This document shows, piece after piece, positions 26,444 through 35,751 of a stretch of DNA of 64,000 nt. The stretch is taken from assembly GCF_000186345.1 (NCBI RefSeq), contig NC_014962.1, forward strand, positions 496,001 through 560,000, in the 5' to 3' direction. The stretch is from Isosphaera pallida ATCC 43644. GTDB lineage: Bacteria > Planctomycetota > Planctomycetia > Isosphaerales > Isosphaeraceae. Position numbers and translations under genes: made by a program. The notes below the pieces were generated by a model. The model searched no databases and had not been told where the DNA came from. It worked only from the letters and a program-made list of their open reading frames with translations. Each line of letters opens with the position of its first letter. Within the stretch, counting starts at the first letter, position 1.

Positions 26444-28249
26444 TCACCTCGCGTTCGATTCCTCCCCGGAGGCGTGTTCGGGGGATGCGCGCTGGACGTT
26501 TGAGGAAGCGTCGATGTCGTCGGGGTTGGTGAGCGGGTTGGGACGCGCCGCTGTTGACTTTTTCCTGGCGGCGAGTGGGTGCTTGGACAACGTGGTGTGG
26601 TTGTCGAGGCCGACGATCCTCAGAGATCCCCCATTCGCTTCAAACTCGGCGGCCAGTCCGTGAAGCTTCTCCATGACCGTGTGGTCCACCAGCCGGACAT
26701 CGGACAGATCCAACGTGACATCAGCATGGAGACCAAGCCCGAGGAGTCGGCGCTTGAGGGCCAGCCAGTTGGCGAACACGGCCGCCTGTCGCACCGTTAC
26801 CTGGTAAGCCACGGTCTCGATCGGCTCCACTTCGATCTCGCTGCGGACAATCGCCAGAAGTGGCATTCCGTGCCACCAATTCAAAGCCAATTTGACGGCG
26901 ACGCCGGCCGCGATCCCGGCCAGTAGATCGACCGTGAGGGTGACCACAATGGTGGTCAGGAAGACCGCCAGCTGCTCCTTGCCGATCAACCAGGTTTTCA
27001 CGAACTCGTGGGGATGGGCCAATCGCCATCCGGTATGCACAAGCATCGCTCCTAGCGCCGCGAGCGGGATCTGGTGGATGAGGTGGGGCAGGAAGAGGAC
27101 GAAGGCCAGCAGGAATAGCCCGTGAACGAAGTTCGCCCGGCGGGTTCTGGCTCCGTAGCCGATGTTGGCCGAACTGCGGACGATCTCGGAGATCATCGGC
27201 AAGCCGCCGATCATCGCCACCATGACGTTCGCCGCACCGATGGCTGTCAAGTCGCGATCCGGGTCGGAGGTTCGCCGCCACGGGTCAAGGAGGTCGATGG
27301 CTTTCATGCTCAAGAGCGATTCTAATGTGCCGATAAGGGCGAATAACAACACATATTTGAGGCCGATCCACGTCGCCAGTCCGCGAAAGTCAGGGAACTC
27401 GAACGCGGCGCTGGGTTCCCGCAGCACTTCCGGCATTTCAACTAGGAATCGGGGTCCGACCTCGTATCTTGAAAAGTGTTGCTGCTCTTCGCCTTCGGTT
27501 CCGAACGCATCGAAAAAGCTGTCAGGAAACAGGTAGGTGTGCCGATGTTCGAGGTTCATGGCGAGGCCCAGCGGCACGGCGATCAGCAGGACGGCGATTG
27601 GGGCCGGAATGCGGCGAATGAACCGGAAACGAACCATCGGTAGGCCGAACAACACGGCCAGACTGATCGTGCCGATCAGCGCGACGGCTGGGTTGAGGCC
27701 GCTGATGCTCCGAGGCAGAGCTGCCAGGAGTTCCAACGGGCTGAGGTCCGCGGGGGCGTCGATTCCAAGGACGATGTAAGCTTGTTTTGAGAAGATAATG
27801 ATCCCAATGGCCGCCAGCATTCCGTGGACGGCTGGCAGAGGGAAGAAGTCCGCGAGTTTTCCGAGTCGCAACACCCCGAACAGGATTTGGATGACGCCAG
27901 CTGCTACCCCGACGCCCAAGGTGAGCCGATACCCGAGCATCAGTCGGGCGGCCTCGGGCAGGTCGGGACCGAACGCCGCGCCCAGTTCCATCACCGACCC
28001 GGCGACGATCACGATCAACCCGGCGGCGGGTCCCTTGATCGTTAGTTGGGAGTTACTCAGCCAGGTGGCTACAAGTCCGCCTGCCACCGCCGTCCAGATT
28101 CCAGCGACCGGCGGGAAGTTGCTCGCTCGGGCCACGGCCAGACAAAGCGGCAACGCTACCAGAAACACGAGGAAGCCTGCCACAAGGTCGGCTAGAACGG
28201 CTCGAGGTCCAGTCACGGGCCCCGGCGGAATCTCAACGTGCCGCGACAT
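26444..28249 (-). CDS. SulP/SLC26 family anion transporter with STAS domain
   Basis: 601 residues; ATG 28249 follows GGAGG at eight bases. It starts 'RAVLADLVAGFLVFLVALPLCLAVA' and continues with about twelve to fourteen helices of the SulP fold ('SQLTIKGPAAGLIVIV' is the conserved substrate-site region), then a cytoplasmic STAS domain at about residues 470-555 ('VTLDLSDVRLVDHTVMEKLHG'). SulP proteins carry sulfate, bicarbonate, chloride or other anions; bicarbonate (BicA-like) cannot be told from sulfate by eye. It follows the HyfI-like gene by 96 bases on the same strand, so it may be the last gene of the Ehr-type operon. Confidence 0.88.
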   Translation of the reverse strand: MSRHVEIPPGPVTGPRAVLADLVAGFLVFLVALPLCLAVARASNFPPVAGIWTAVAGGLVATWLSNSQLTIKGPAAGLIVIVAGSVMELGAAFGPDLPEAARLMLGYRLTLGVGVAAGVIQILFGVLRLGKLADFFPLPAVHGMLAAIGIIIFSKQAYIVLGIDAPADLSPLELLAALPRSISGLNPAVALIGTISLAVLFGLPMVRFRFIRRIPAPIAVLLIAVPLGLAMNLEHRHTYLFPDSFFDAFGTEGEEQQHFSRYEVGPRFLVEMPEVLREPSAAFEFPDFRGLATWIGLKYVLLFALIGTLESLLSMKAIDLLDPWRRTSDPDRDLTAIGAANVMVAMIGGLPMISEIVRSSANIGYGARTRRANFVHGLFLLAFVLFLPHLIHQIPLAALGAMLVHTGWRLAHPHEFVKTWLIGKEQLAVFLTTIVVTLTVDLLAGIAAGVAVKLALNWWHGMPLLAIVRSEIEVEPIETVAYQVTVRQAAVFANWLALKRRLLGLGLHADVTLDLSDVRLVDHTVMEKLHGLAAEFEANGGSLRIVGLDNHTTLSKHPLAARKKSTAARPNPLTNPDDIDASSNVQRASPEHASGEESNAR

Positions 28250-28345
28250 GAAATTGGCCTCCAATGAAAGTCGTCCGTGGAGTCCAAGGTTCGCAAGAGA
28301 CTCTCGGACGCGATGATGCTCATGATCGCTGCGTTGACGATAACA

Positions 28346-29119
28346 TCACGGGATCGACGGCTCTGGCAGTTTATCGAGGAGTCGGAGCAACCCGTCGAGG
28401 ATGGTGAGCGGGTGCGGTGGACAACCAGGGATGTAGAGATCCACGGGAAGTACGTCGTCGGCTCCATTCGACTGCTCGGCGTGGCCCGCGAACGGGCCGC
28501 CCGAGATGGCGCACGCCCCCACGGCGATCACGATCTTGGGGGCGGGGACGGCCTCATGGCTTTTTTCGAGCGCCAGGACCATGTTCTTCGTGACCGGACC
28601 GGTGATCAGCAGCCCATCGGCGTGGCGGGGCGAGGCGACGAACTGGATGCCGAACCGCCCGAGGTCGAACACCACGGTGTTCAGCACGTTCACGTCCGCC
28701 TCGCAGCCGTTGCATCCGCCCGCGCTGACTTGTCGCAGTTTCAACGAGCGGCCAAACAGCCGCAGGGCCTTGGCGTCGAGTTTCTCGGCGAGGCGATACG
28801 CATCGCCGCGGCGCAGAAGGTCGTCCCGGCGACGCACGGCCAGACGGTGATCGGTGGTGTAGGCGATCGCCTCCTGGGGGCAGGCCGTCGTACACTCGGT
28901 GCAAAACAGACACTTGCCCAGATCGATGACCGGCCCGGCTGGGTCGAGCCGGATGGCGTTGGTGGGGCAGGCTTCGGCACAGGCTTGGCAACCACTGGGG
29001 CACCGGCTGGCGTCGACTATTGGCAACCCGCGAAGCCGATCGGGGAGAACCGGCGGGGCGAGCGGGTATTCGATGGTGCGGTGCTTTTGACGGAGACGTT
29101 CGGCGAGGACGGACAGCAT
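28346..29119 (-). CDS. HyfI/HycG-like small subunit (NuoB-type) fused to an N-terminal 2x[4Fe-4S] ferredoxin
   Basis: 257 residues. The N-terminal part (about 35-90) has two cysteine clusters: 'CPSGCQACAEACP' (first spacing is CxxxC, one residue longer than usual) and a regular 'CLFCTECTTACP'. The C-terminal part is the NuoB/HycG domain with the four ligands of the proximal [4Fe-4S] cluster in 'GGCNGCE', 'GACA' and 'IPGCPPHP'. In hyc/hyf systems the ferredoxin (HycF/HyfH) and the small subunit are separate genes; here they are one. It passes electrons to the HyfG-like subunit. It starts 12 bases after the HyfG-like stop. Confidence 0.88.
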   Translation of the reverse strand: MLSVLAERLRQKHRTIEYPLAPPVLPDRLRGLPIVDASRCPSGCQACAEACPTNAIRLDPAGPVIDLGKCLFCTECTTACPQEAIAYTTDHRLAVRRRDDLLRRGDAYRLAEKLDAKALRLFGRSLKLRQVSAGGCNGCEADVNVLNTVVFDLGRFGIQFVASPRHADGLLITGPVTKNMVLALEKSHEAVPAPKIVIAVGACAISGGPFAGHAEQSNGADDVLPVDLYIPGCPPHPLTILDGLLRLLDKLPEPSIP

Positions 29120-29131
29120 CGGCGTGGTCCC

Positions 29132-30658
29132 TTACAGGTCGTGGCCGCAATACGACAGATTGAAGCTCTTGTTGCACAACGGGAAGTCGGAAATCTGCTG
29201 GTTTCGCAAGGCCAGGGTCAGCCCGAACCAGTTGTGGAACGACGGATCGACAACCTTGTATGCGGAGAACCGCCCATCCGCGTTGGTTAGCGCTACGTGG
29301 CAGACCTCACCCCGCCAGCCCTCAACGAGCGAAACGACCAGCGAATCCGGCGCGAGCCGGAGTTCGCAAGGGCGGCGAACCGGGCCCTCGGGCAGGTTGG
29401 CCAGTTGGAAACCCACAAAGGCCGCCGATCGCTCGATCTCCAGCGCGCGGATGTAAGCACGGGCGAATACGTCGCCGGTTTGAAGGACGGCGACGGGAAT
29501 ATGAGTGTATTGCCAGATACCGGTGGGGAAGTCGTAGCGCACATCCCGCTCCACGCCGCACGCACGGGCCGCCGGACCCACCAGCCCGACCTCTAAGGCA
29601 GCCCGTTGGGAGACTACGCCGGTGCCCTCGAACCGGGCCTGAACGGTCACCGAGTTCCACAAGAGGTGCGCGCCGTTGAGATCCCGGATCGCCACCGCCA
29701 CCCGCTCCGCCATCCGCGTGGCCCTTGGTGGGTCAGCGTCGAACGCCACGCCGCCAGGTCGCACCAACCCCCGACCAAACCGGCTTCCGCACAGCTCGGC
29801 CGTCGTGTTCAAGAAATCACCCCGAAGCCGACCACAGTAGGACGCGGTGGGCAGGAACCCAACATCCCCGGCGAGCGCGCCGAGGTCGCCGGTGTGATTG
29901 GCCAGCCGCTCCAGTTCCAGGGCGACTCCGCGAAGGGCATGCGCTCGCGGTGGCGGGGTGAGGCCAGCCAACGCCTCGACCGCCTGACAGTAGGCCGTCG
30001 TATGGGCAATGGTCGTGTCCCCGGCAAGAGTCTCCATATAAACGATCGTTCGCTTGTCCGGTCCGTTGACCAGTCGCCGTTCGATCCCGCGATGCTGATA
30101 GCCAAGAGCGATCTCCAGATGCAAGACCTCCTCGCCGTGGCATTGGAAGCGGAAGTGTCCCGGCTCGATGATTCCAGCGTGAACTGGACCGACGGCCACC
30201 TCATGGGCTTCGGAGCCCTCTGCCCGGAAGAAATCGGTCACTCCGGGGTGAATGTGGTCCGATGGCCGTCTCCAAGCATCGTGTCCATCCCGGTATGATG
30301 GATGGAAGCGGATTGGTTTAAGCCACGGATGTCCGACCGGAACCACCGCCCATTGCTCGGCGATCTCGCGTTCGAACCAGTGGGCTTGGGGGGCGTCGGG
30401 GGTGAGCGACGGAAAGGAGTCGATGACCCGTGTGGCCGCCACGCCGATCGTCCCGACATCGGGGCGGGTCACGACGGCGTAGAGGCGGATCGCGTCTGGG
30501 CCGTCGGGAACGCCGAAGAACGCCGAGAGGAAGTTTCCAGCGGCGAGTTCGTCGAGAACCGCCGCGCGAAAGGCGGTGAACGACCAATCGGGCACCTCGG
30601 CGAGCGGCAGCGGCGTGGCGTTGGCCACCGCCGGCAAGGCGTGGGCGGTCATGGTCAT
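29132..30658 (-). CDS. HyfG/HycE-like large subunit (NuoC-NuoD fusion) without NiFe ligands: Ehr-type
   Basis: 508 residues; ATG 30658 overlaps the HyfF-like stop by four bases (ATGA). The first ~150 residues are NuoC-like ('AHWFEREIAEQWAVVPVGHPWLKP'). The rest is NuoD/HycE-like ('GPVHAGIIEPGHFRFQCHGE', 'LGYQHRGIERR'). Where hydrogenases have RxCGxC, this protein reads 'METLAGDTTIAH' (about residues 208-219); where they have the C-terminal CxxC it reads 'DFPLCNKSFNLSYCGHDL'. With no CxxC pair it cannot hold a NiFe centre. This is the pattern of energy-converting hydrogenase-related (Ehr) complexes. Electron donor or acceptor and pumped ion are unknown. Confidence 0.88.
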   Translation of the reverse strand: MTMTAHALPAVANATPLPLAEVPDWSFTAFRAAVLDELAAGNFLSAFFGVPDGPDAIRLYAVVTRPDVGTIGVAATRVIDSFPSLTPDAPQAHWFEREIAEQWAVVPVGHPWLKPIRFHPSYRDGHDAWRRPSDHIHPGVTDFFRAEGSEAHEVAVGPVHAGIIEPGHFRFQCHGEEVLHLEIALGYQHRGIERRLVNGPDKRTIVYMETLAGDTTIAHTTAYCQAVEALAGLTPPPRAHALRGVALELERLANHTGDLGALAGDVGFLPTASYCGRLRGDFLNTTAELCGSRFGRGLVRPGGVAFDADPPRATRMAERVAVAIRDLNGAHLLWNSVTVQARFEGTGVVSQRAALEVGLVGPAARACGVERDVRYDFPTGIWQYTHIPVAVLQTGDVFARAYIRALEIERSAAFVGFQLANLPEGPVRRPCELRLAPDSLVVSLVEGWRGEVCHVALTNADGRFSAYKVVDPSFHNWFGLTLALRNQQISDFPLCNKSFNLSYCGHDL

Positions 30659-32166
30659 GAGCCCTTCTCCGTCAGCGAGTCGGCGATTTCCCGCAACAAC
30701 GCGGTCAGGTCCGACGGCAAATGCAACCCCAGGGCGAGAACGCCGCCGAGCAACACCAGGGGCGGCAGCTTCATCAGCCAAGGCGTCGGGGTGTGGTCGG
30801 CCTCGACCTGCCCAAGCCGGGCCGGCTGGACTTGGCTTGGGCCGCGGTGGGTCATTGGGATCGCAATCGCGATCATTCCCAAGAAGATCACCGCCAACAG
30901 AAACAGGTACGCTCCGGCAACCCACGGGCGTTGCTGATCCACGATCGAGCGAAGGATGGCAAACTCGCTCAAAAAAATGCCAAAAGGCGGCGTGCCGGTG
31001 ATGGCCAGGATCCCGGCCAACCACAACCACCCCGTCAACGGTAGCCGGGCGAGGACGCCAGTGACCTCGACCACCGACTTGGTCCGGTACGAAGCCAACA
31101 GGTTGCCCGCCGTGAGGAACAACGCCCCCTTGGCCAGGGAATGGTTGACCGCGTGCAACCCGGCTGCATAGCCCGCCCCGAGACCGACCGCCAGGGCCAA
31201 AATTCCCATGTGTTCAACACTGGAATATGCGAGCATTCGCTTGAAGTCGGTTTGACCAACGATGAACACCCCGGCGACCAGCAGCGACAGCAGGCCGAAC
31301 CCAACGAGGAGTTCCCGGCTGAATAGCCCTTGCCCCGCCCCGAGGCACACCTGGTGGCCGCGAAGCACACCCAGGAACGCGCAGTTCAACAACGCCCCGG
31401 ACATCAGCGCGGACACCAGCGAAGGCGCCTCGCTGTGGGCGTCTGGTAGCCAGGTGTGGAACGGGGCGAGTCCCATCTTCGTCCCGTACCCCACCAGGAA
31501 GAAGATGAACGCAAGTTGGAGCCACAACGGGTTCATCTGGGGGGCCAAGGCGATCAAGTCGTCCACCAAGAGGGCCGAATTGCCATGAGCGGTCCCAGGT
31601 GGACGGGCCGCCGCCAACGCGAAGTTGCCGAGCATCGCCAAGGCGATTCCAACCGAACAAATCAACACGTACTTCCAAGTCGCCTCCAACGACCGGCGAT
31701 GTCGGTGAAAGTAGATCAGCGGCGCGCTGAAAAGAGTCGTGGCTTCGACGGCGACCCACATCAAACCAAAGTGCCGGCTGAGGGTGACCAGGTTCATGGA
31801 CGCCAGAAACAGCAGCAGGCAGCCAGTGAAGACCGCCTCCGGTTCGTTCACGAACAGGCTACCCTCCTCGAAGTCCCGGTGGAGCGATCCGTGGTTCTCG
31901 TGCTCCAGGTAGCCCAAGGCGTACACGGCGGCGGCTAGGAACAACACGCCGCAGATCGTCAGAACCAGCAGCCCCAGCGCGTCCAGGCCGATCCAACCAT
32001 CTAGGATGGGAGCGGGACGTTGTGGCCAATCCATCCACAGTCGCGCGGTCACGGCAAACTGGCCGACGGCGGCCGTGAGCAACAGGATACGGCGAAGCGG
32101 ATGCCGTTGAATCCCGAAGGCGGCGATCCCACTTAGCGTCGGGATGAGAAGGAGTGTCCAAAGCAT
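30655..32166 (-). CDS. HyfF-like proton/sodium-antiporter-type membrane subunit (NuoN/NuoM-like)
   Basis: 503 residues with about fourteen helices. Proton_antipo_M landmarks are present: 'FGLMWVAVEATTLFSAPLIY' (glutamate of TM5), 'VGYGTKMGLAPFHTWLPDAH' (lysine of TM7), 'KRMLAYSSVEHMGIL' and 'HAVNHSLAKGALFLTAGNL' (TM8 lysine). Such subunits move protons or sodium ions across the membrane. It starts four bases after the HyfE-like stop and overlaps the HyfG-like start, so the genes are translationally coupled. The order B-C-E-F-G-I is that of the hyf operon. Confidence 0.88.
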   Translation of the reverse strand: MLWTLLLIPTLSGIAAFGIQRHPLRRILLLTAAVGQFAVTARLWMDWPQRPAPILDGWIGLDALGLLVLTICGVLFLAAAVYALGYLEHENHGSLHRDFEEGSLFVNEPEAVFTGCLLLFLASMNLVTLSRHFGLMWVAVEATTLFSAPLIYFHRHRRSLEATWKYVLICSVGIALAMLGNFALAAARPPGTAHGNSALLVDDLIALAPQMNPLWLQLAFIFFLVGYGTKMGLAPFHTWLPDAHSEAPSLVSALMSGALLNCAFLGVLRGHQVCLGAGQGLFSRELLVGFGLLSLLVAGVFIVGQTDFKRMLAYSSVEHMGILALAVGLGAGYAAGLHAVNHSLAKGALFLTAGNLLASYRTKSVVEVTGVLARLPLTGWLWLAGILAITGTPPFGIFLSEFAILRSIVDQQRPWVAGAYLFLLAVIFLGMIAIAIPMTHRGPSQVQPARLGQVEADHTPTPWLMKLPPLVLLGGVLALGLHLPSDLTALLREIADSLTEKGS

Positions 32167-32170
32167 CCGG

Positions 32171-32821
32171 TCAATCCTTCAAAGTAGTGAGTTCATCAAC
32201 CTCAATCGAGTCAAACGCGCGGCTGATATGAAAGATCGCTACGCCCATGACTAGCACACCGAAGAAGACGTCGAGCAGAATGCCCATTTCCAGGAGCAAC
32301 GGCTCTTCCAGGGCCAGGGCCAGGCCGATCAGAAAGATGCCGTTTTCCATAACCAGGTAGCCAAGCACCTGATTGAGGGCGTTGTTGCGGGCGACGATCA
32401 GGAACAGCCCGGTCAGCAAGGTGAACACAGCCGCCGGCAGTTGCAGAGGTGAGGCGAGGGGAGCTGGCAACGGCATCCGGTTGGGCCCCGTCAGCCAAAA
32501 CGCCAGGCCGAGAGTCACGACCCCGCCGACGATGGACGCCTTGTAGCCAAATGGCGGGTCCTCCTCCCGACGGACAGCGGCCTGTCGCAGGGTGCGATCG
32601 AGCAGACGCGGGAAGACGATGCCCTTGAGAACGACCGTCAGTCCTCCGATCACCACCAACCGGACGGTCACCTCCTCGGGCGAGAGAACCAGCGGCATCA
32701 GGCCGGCGACCACCCCCTGGGTGGCCACCAGACGGATGCCGAAAGCGAGACGACTTGAGGCGGTGATCGCTAGATTCGTCAAAATGACGACGATCAGCGC
32801 CGGTTCAAGCAATCCGGTCAT
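32171..32821 (-). CDS. HyfE-like membrane subunit (NuoK-like)
   Basis: 216 residues from ATG 32821, which overlaps the HyfC-like stop by four bases; the longer frame to 32875 is not needed. Six or seven helices are visible, with the NuoK-type stretch 'NNALNQVLGYLVMENGIFLIGLAL' (its glutamate corresponds to the ion-path glutamate of NuoK/MrpC/HyfE). HyfE-type proteins are about this long. It should sit between the antiporter-like subunits and the HyfC-like anchor. Confidence 0.87.
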   Translation of the reverse strand: MTGLLEPALIVVILTNLAITASSRLAFGIRLVATQGVVAGLMPLVLSPEEVTVRLVVIGGLTVVLKGIVFPRLLDRTLRQAAVRREEDPPFGYKASIVGGVVTLGLAFWLTGPNRMPLPAPLASPLQLPAAVFTLLTGLFLIVARNNALNQVLGYLVMENGIFLIGLALALEEPLLLEMGILLDVFFGVLVMGVAIFHISRAFDSIEVDELTTLKD

Positions 32822-33750
32822 GGTAGAAGCACCCCGTGCCGCTCGATCAGAAACGCTAGGGAGGAGATAGCGCACGCTCCGATCAACAGCTGTGGAACGG
32901 ACGGCAATCGCAGCCGGGCCATGACCGACTCGACCAAGCCAACGCCGACCGCGACCCCCATCACTTCCGCGAGGGCGATCACGCTGTCCACGCCGGGCAA
33001 CCCGGTCTTGACGGGACTCAACAAGCCGACGAACAGAGCCGCGAAGAGCCAGAGTTTCAGCGCCGCCCCGTACAGGATGAAGGCGAAGTCGGGACCACTG
33101 TGATCGAGCACCATCACCTCGTGAATCATGGTCAGTTCAAGATGCGTAGTCGGGTCATCCACCGGGATACGGCTGTTCTCAGACAGGAGAACCACCACCC
33201 AGGCCACGGCGACCAGCGCAAGTACGAAGCCAGTTCGGCTCCACACGGCCGCGGACATTCCCAGATGGAGCACGGACAGGGACAGGGACCCGTTGCCGCC
33301 GACCTCTCGGGCCAACGCGGCCAAGCTGAGCATGAGGGCCGGTTCGGTCAGGGCCGAAAACCACACTTCCCGGTTGGCTCCCATCCCCTCGAACGCCGAT
33401 CCCGTGTCCAGAGCGGCGAGGACCGTGACCAATCGGGCCAGGCCGAGGAGGTAGACGAACGCGATGAAATCGCCTTGGAACGCCACCAGCGCCCGCGCTT
33501 GGCCGAACGGCACAAGCGTGGTCGCGGTGAGGACGGCCGCCAAACCGATCAACGGTCCGGCCCGGAACACCCAGGACGTGGTCCGACTGTAAACCGCTCC
33601 CTTGCGGAGCAACCGCAGCAGGTCGTGGTACGGCTGGAGCCACGGTTGACCTTGACGACCGGCGATCCACGCTTTGGTGCGATTGATCACGCTGAGCAGG
33701 AACGGGGCACCCACAAGCGCGAGGATCAGGTGGCAGATGCTCGCAATCAT
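32818..33750 (-). CDS. HyfC-like membrane subunit (NuoH-like)
   Basis: 310 residues from ATG 33750, overlapping the HyfB-like stop by four bases. The open frame extends to 34422 but lies inside the HyfB-like gene. About eight helices are visible, with NuoH/HycD landmarks: 'KAWIAGRQGQPWLQPYHDLLRLLRK' near the start (shortened form of the quinone-site loop), 'AFEGMGANREVWFSALTEPA' and 'ENSRIPVDDPTTHLELTMIHE'. It connects the peripheral arm to the ion-pumping arm. Confidence 0.88.
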   Translation of the reverse strand: MIASICHLILALVGAPFLLSVINRTKAWIAGRQGQPWLQPYHDLLRLLRKGAVYSRTTSWVFRAGPLIGLAAVLTATTLVPFGQARALVAFQGDFIAFVYLLGLARLVTVLAALDTGSAFEGMGANREVWFSALTEPALMLSLAALAREVGGNGSLSLSVLHLGMSAAVWSRTGFVLALVAVAWVVVLLSENSRIPVDDPTTHLELTMIHEVMVLDHSGPDFAFILYGAALKLWLFAALFVGLLSPVKTGLPGVDSVIALAEVMGVAVGVGLVESVMARLRLPSVPQLLIGACAISSLAFLIERHGVLLP

Positions 33751-35750
33751 CCCTTCACTCCCAACACCCACACCACCAGACCCAGCAGCGTCAGGGTGAT
33801 GTAGAGCACGTACACGTGGACCCGTCCCAGCTGGAGGATCCGACCCCGAGCCAAGGTCGCGCGCAGCGCGTTGAACAGAGGGCGGTAGATAACCGCCTTG
33901 ACCGGATCGACGGCGTCGGTCCGCACGGGCGGCTCGGATGGAAAGTAGGGCATCTCGGACGGGACTTCCCGGCTGTACCCCGCCCCGCCCCCGAGAACCG
34001 ACGCGGCCGGTTCGGCGAACGACGACCCGGTGTACTGCATCGACGCGGCGGGTCGGGCGTAGCCACAGTCCCAGGTGACCGCAGTGGCGACCACGCGCCC
34101 GGCGAGCAACGCCTTGCGGACGACCACCAGGAGCAGGAGGATTCCTAGCAGGATCGTCGAAGTCGTTGTGACACCCCCGAGCGGTCCGGTCACTTCGGGC
34201 AACGCCGCCGTAACGACCGGCGCGGGTAGTCGGGTGGCCACCGCGATTGTCGGGGCGAGTTGGCCAACCACCACGGGAGCGGCAAGCCCAAGCGACAGGC
34301 ACCCAATGGCCAGCGCGATGAAGATCGCCGAGGCGGTCCAACCAAGCCGTTGTGGCGGGACCGACGGTCCGCGGGTGGTTCCCAGGAAGGTTAAGCCCGC
34401 CGCCTTGGCAAAGGCGTAGCACGCCAGACCCCCGACGAAGGCTAGGCCGCCGACCACCGCCAAGGGCGGGAGCATCGCCACCGAACTCAGACGGGCTTCC
34501 TCCTCGAACGCGGTGAGGAAGATGAGGAACTCACTTGAAAACCCGCATAGCGGCGGCAGTCCGCAAAGACCGGCGGAGGCGACCACGAACGTCGTGCCAA
34601 CCACTGGGGCGACCTTGAGCAAACCGCCCAGGCGGTCAATCTCGGTATGTCCGGCCAACCGTTCGACGGCTCCCGCCCCCAGAAACAAAGCTGATTTGCA
34701 AATGGCGTGGCTGAGGATATGCAGCATCACCCCGCCGAACCCGAGTGCCTCCAACGCCACCCCGCCTCGGTCAGGGCTGGCCGAGAGGCCAAGAAGACCG
34801 GTTCCCAGGCCGAGCAGGATGACGCCGATGTTCTCAACGCTGCTATAGGCGAGCAACGTCTTCAGATCACGCTGGACCAGCGCGTTCAAAATGCCGAGCA
34901 CCCCGCTCAGCAGTCCCAGACCGATTAGCACCCAGGCCCACCATACCGGCGGTGGACCAAGCATCGTGAGGACCCGCAGCAGGCCGTACAGCCCGAGTTT
35001 GCTCATTACTCCTGACAGAACGGCCGGCACCGGTCCCGGAGCAGCGGCGTAGGACGTGGGCAGCCAGACGTGGAATGGGATCACCCCGGCCTTCACCCCA
35101 AACCCGGAAACCGCCAGGAGAAAGACCGTATCGACCAACGCCGTAGGCAGTCCCTTCGCCGAGAGGACGTCGAACTCCAGCGGACCACCACGCGCCAAAA
35201 TCAAGAACATCGGCAGCAGAAAAGCAGTCCCAAGATGAGTCGCGGCGAGAAACGACCACCCGGCGACGCGGACCTCTGGTCGGTCGTCCCGAAAGACAAC
35301 CAGAACGTAGGCGGTGATCGACATCACTTCCCACGCGACCAGAAACAGCAGCACATTCGCGGCCAGAACCACCACCATCATGGCTGCCGCCAGGAGTGTG
35401 TACGCCAACCAGAACAGCCCGTGAGAGCGATCCGGCTCGGTGGCCGCTAGGTAATCCGCGAGCGGGACTGCCACCACGGCCGGGATGACGAGCACGAGCA
35501 CCAGAAAGAACGCGGCGAGCGGGTCCAAAACCAGGTGGAACGCCCCCCCAGGGATCGTCGCCCAGGGAAGGACCAACGATTCAGGGGATCCACCGGCGAG
35601 GGCAGCGAGAACCGCCGGCAGGGCCACGCCGGCGGCCGCGACGCAGGCGGTCGCTGCGACCGTCCCGGCGGCCCGCGGTTTGCGACCGAGGACCAGCGCG
35701 ACCAGACCACCCGCGCTGAGCAGGCCAATCGCGGTGAGTAGCGGGAGCAT
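33747..35750 (-). CDS. HyfB-like proton/sodium-antiporter-type membrane subunit (NuoL-like)
   Basis: 667 residues, about sixteen helices. Key charged residues of this family are present: Glu141 in 'LVAWEVMSITAY', lysine near 220 in 'GFGVKAGVIPFHVWLP', 'KTLLAYSSVENIGV', and 'LSHAICKSALFLGAG'. The C-terminus has the HycC/HyfB-type tail ('TWDCGYARPAASMQYTGSSF', 'YFPSEPPVRTDAVDPV'), not the long lateral helix of NuoL. The start codon lies one base after the stop of the regulator gene, so it begins the structural part of the operon. Confidence 0.9.
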   Translation of the reverse strand: MLPLLTAIGLLSAGGLVALVLGRKPRAAGTVAATACVAAAGVALPAVLAALAGGSPESLVLPWATIPGGAFHLVLDPLAAFFLVLVLVIPAVVAVPLADYLAATEPDRSHGLFWLAYTLLAAAMMVVVLAANVLLFLVAWEVMSITAYVLVVFRDDRPEVRVAGWSFLAATHLGTAFLLPMFLILARGGPLEFDVLSAKGLPTALVDTVFLLAVSGFGVKAGVIPFHVWLPTSYAAAPGPVPAVLSGVMSKLGLYGLLRVLTMLGPPPVWWAWVLIGLGLLSGVLGILNALVQRDLKTLLAYSSVENIGVILLGLGTGLLGLSASPDRGGVALEALGFGGVMLHILSHAICKSALFLGAGAVERLAGHTEIDRLGGLLKVAPVVGTTFVVASAGLCGLPPLCGFSSEFLIFLTAFEEEARLSSVAMLPPLAVVGGLAFVGGLACYAFAKAAGLTFLGTTRGPSVPPQRLGWTASAIFIALAIGCLSLGLAAPVVVGQLAPTIAVATRLPAPVVTAALPEVTGPLGGVTTTSTILLGILLLLVVVRKALLAGRVVATAVTWDCGYARPAASMQYTGSSFAEPAASVLGGGAGYSREVPSEMPYFPSEPPVRTDAVDPVKAVIYRPLFNALRATLARGRILQLGRVHVYVLYITLTLLGLVVWVLGVKG

Positions 35751-35751
35751 G

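Noticed and set aside
29132-30658. Calling the HyfG-like protein a NiFe hydrogenase or formate hydrogenlyase
   Set aside because: No CxxC pair exists in the protein and no hyp, fdhF or maturation protease gene is in the window.
30659-31030. N-terminal extension of the HyfG-like frame
   Set aside because: It lies inside the HyfF-like gene; the ATGA overlap at 30655-30658 and the NuoC-like start support ATG 30658.
33751-34422. N-terminal extension of the HyfC-like frame
   Set aside because: It lies inside the HyfB-like gene and reads as basic, non-membrane sequence.
26444-35750. A DAB-type inorganic carbon pump (DabA-DabB)
   Set aside because: NuoL-like subunits are present, but there is no DUF2309 (DabA) protein; full HyfB-C-E-F-G-I subunits point to Ehr.
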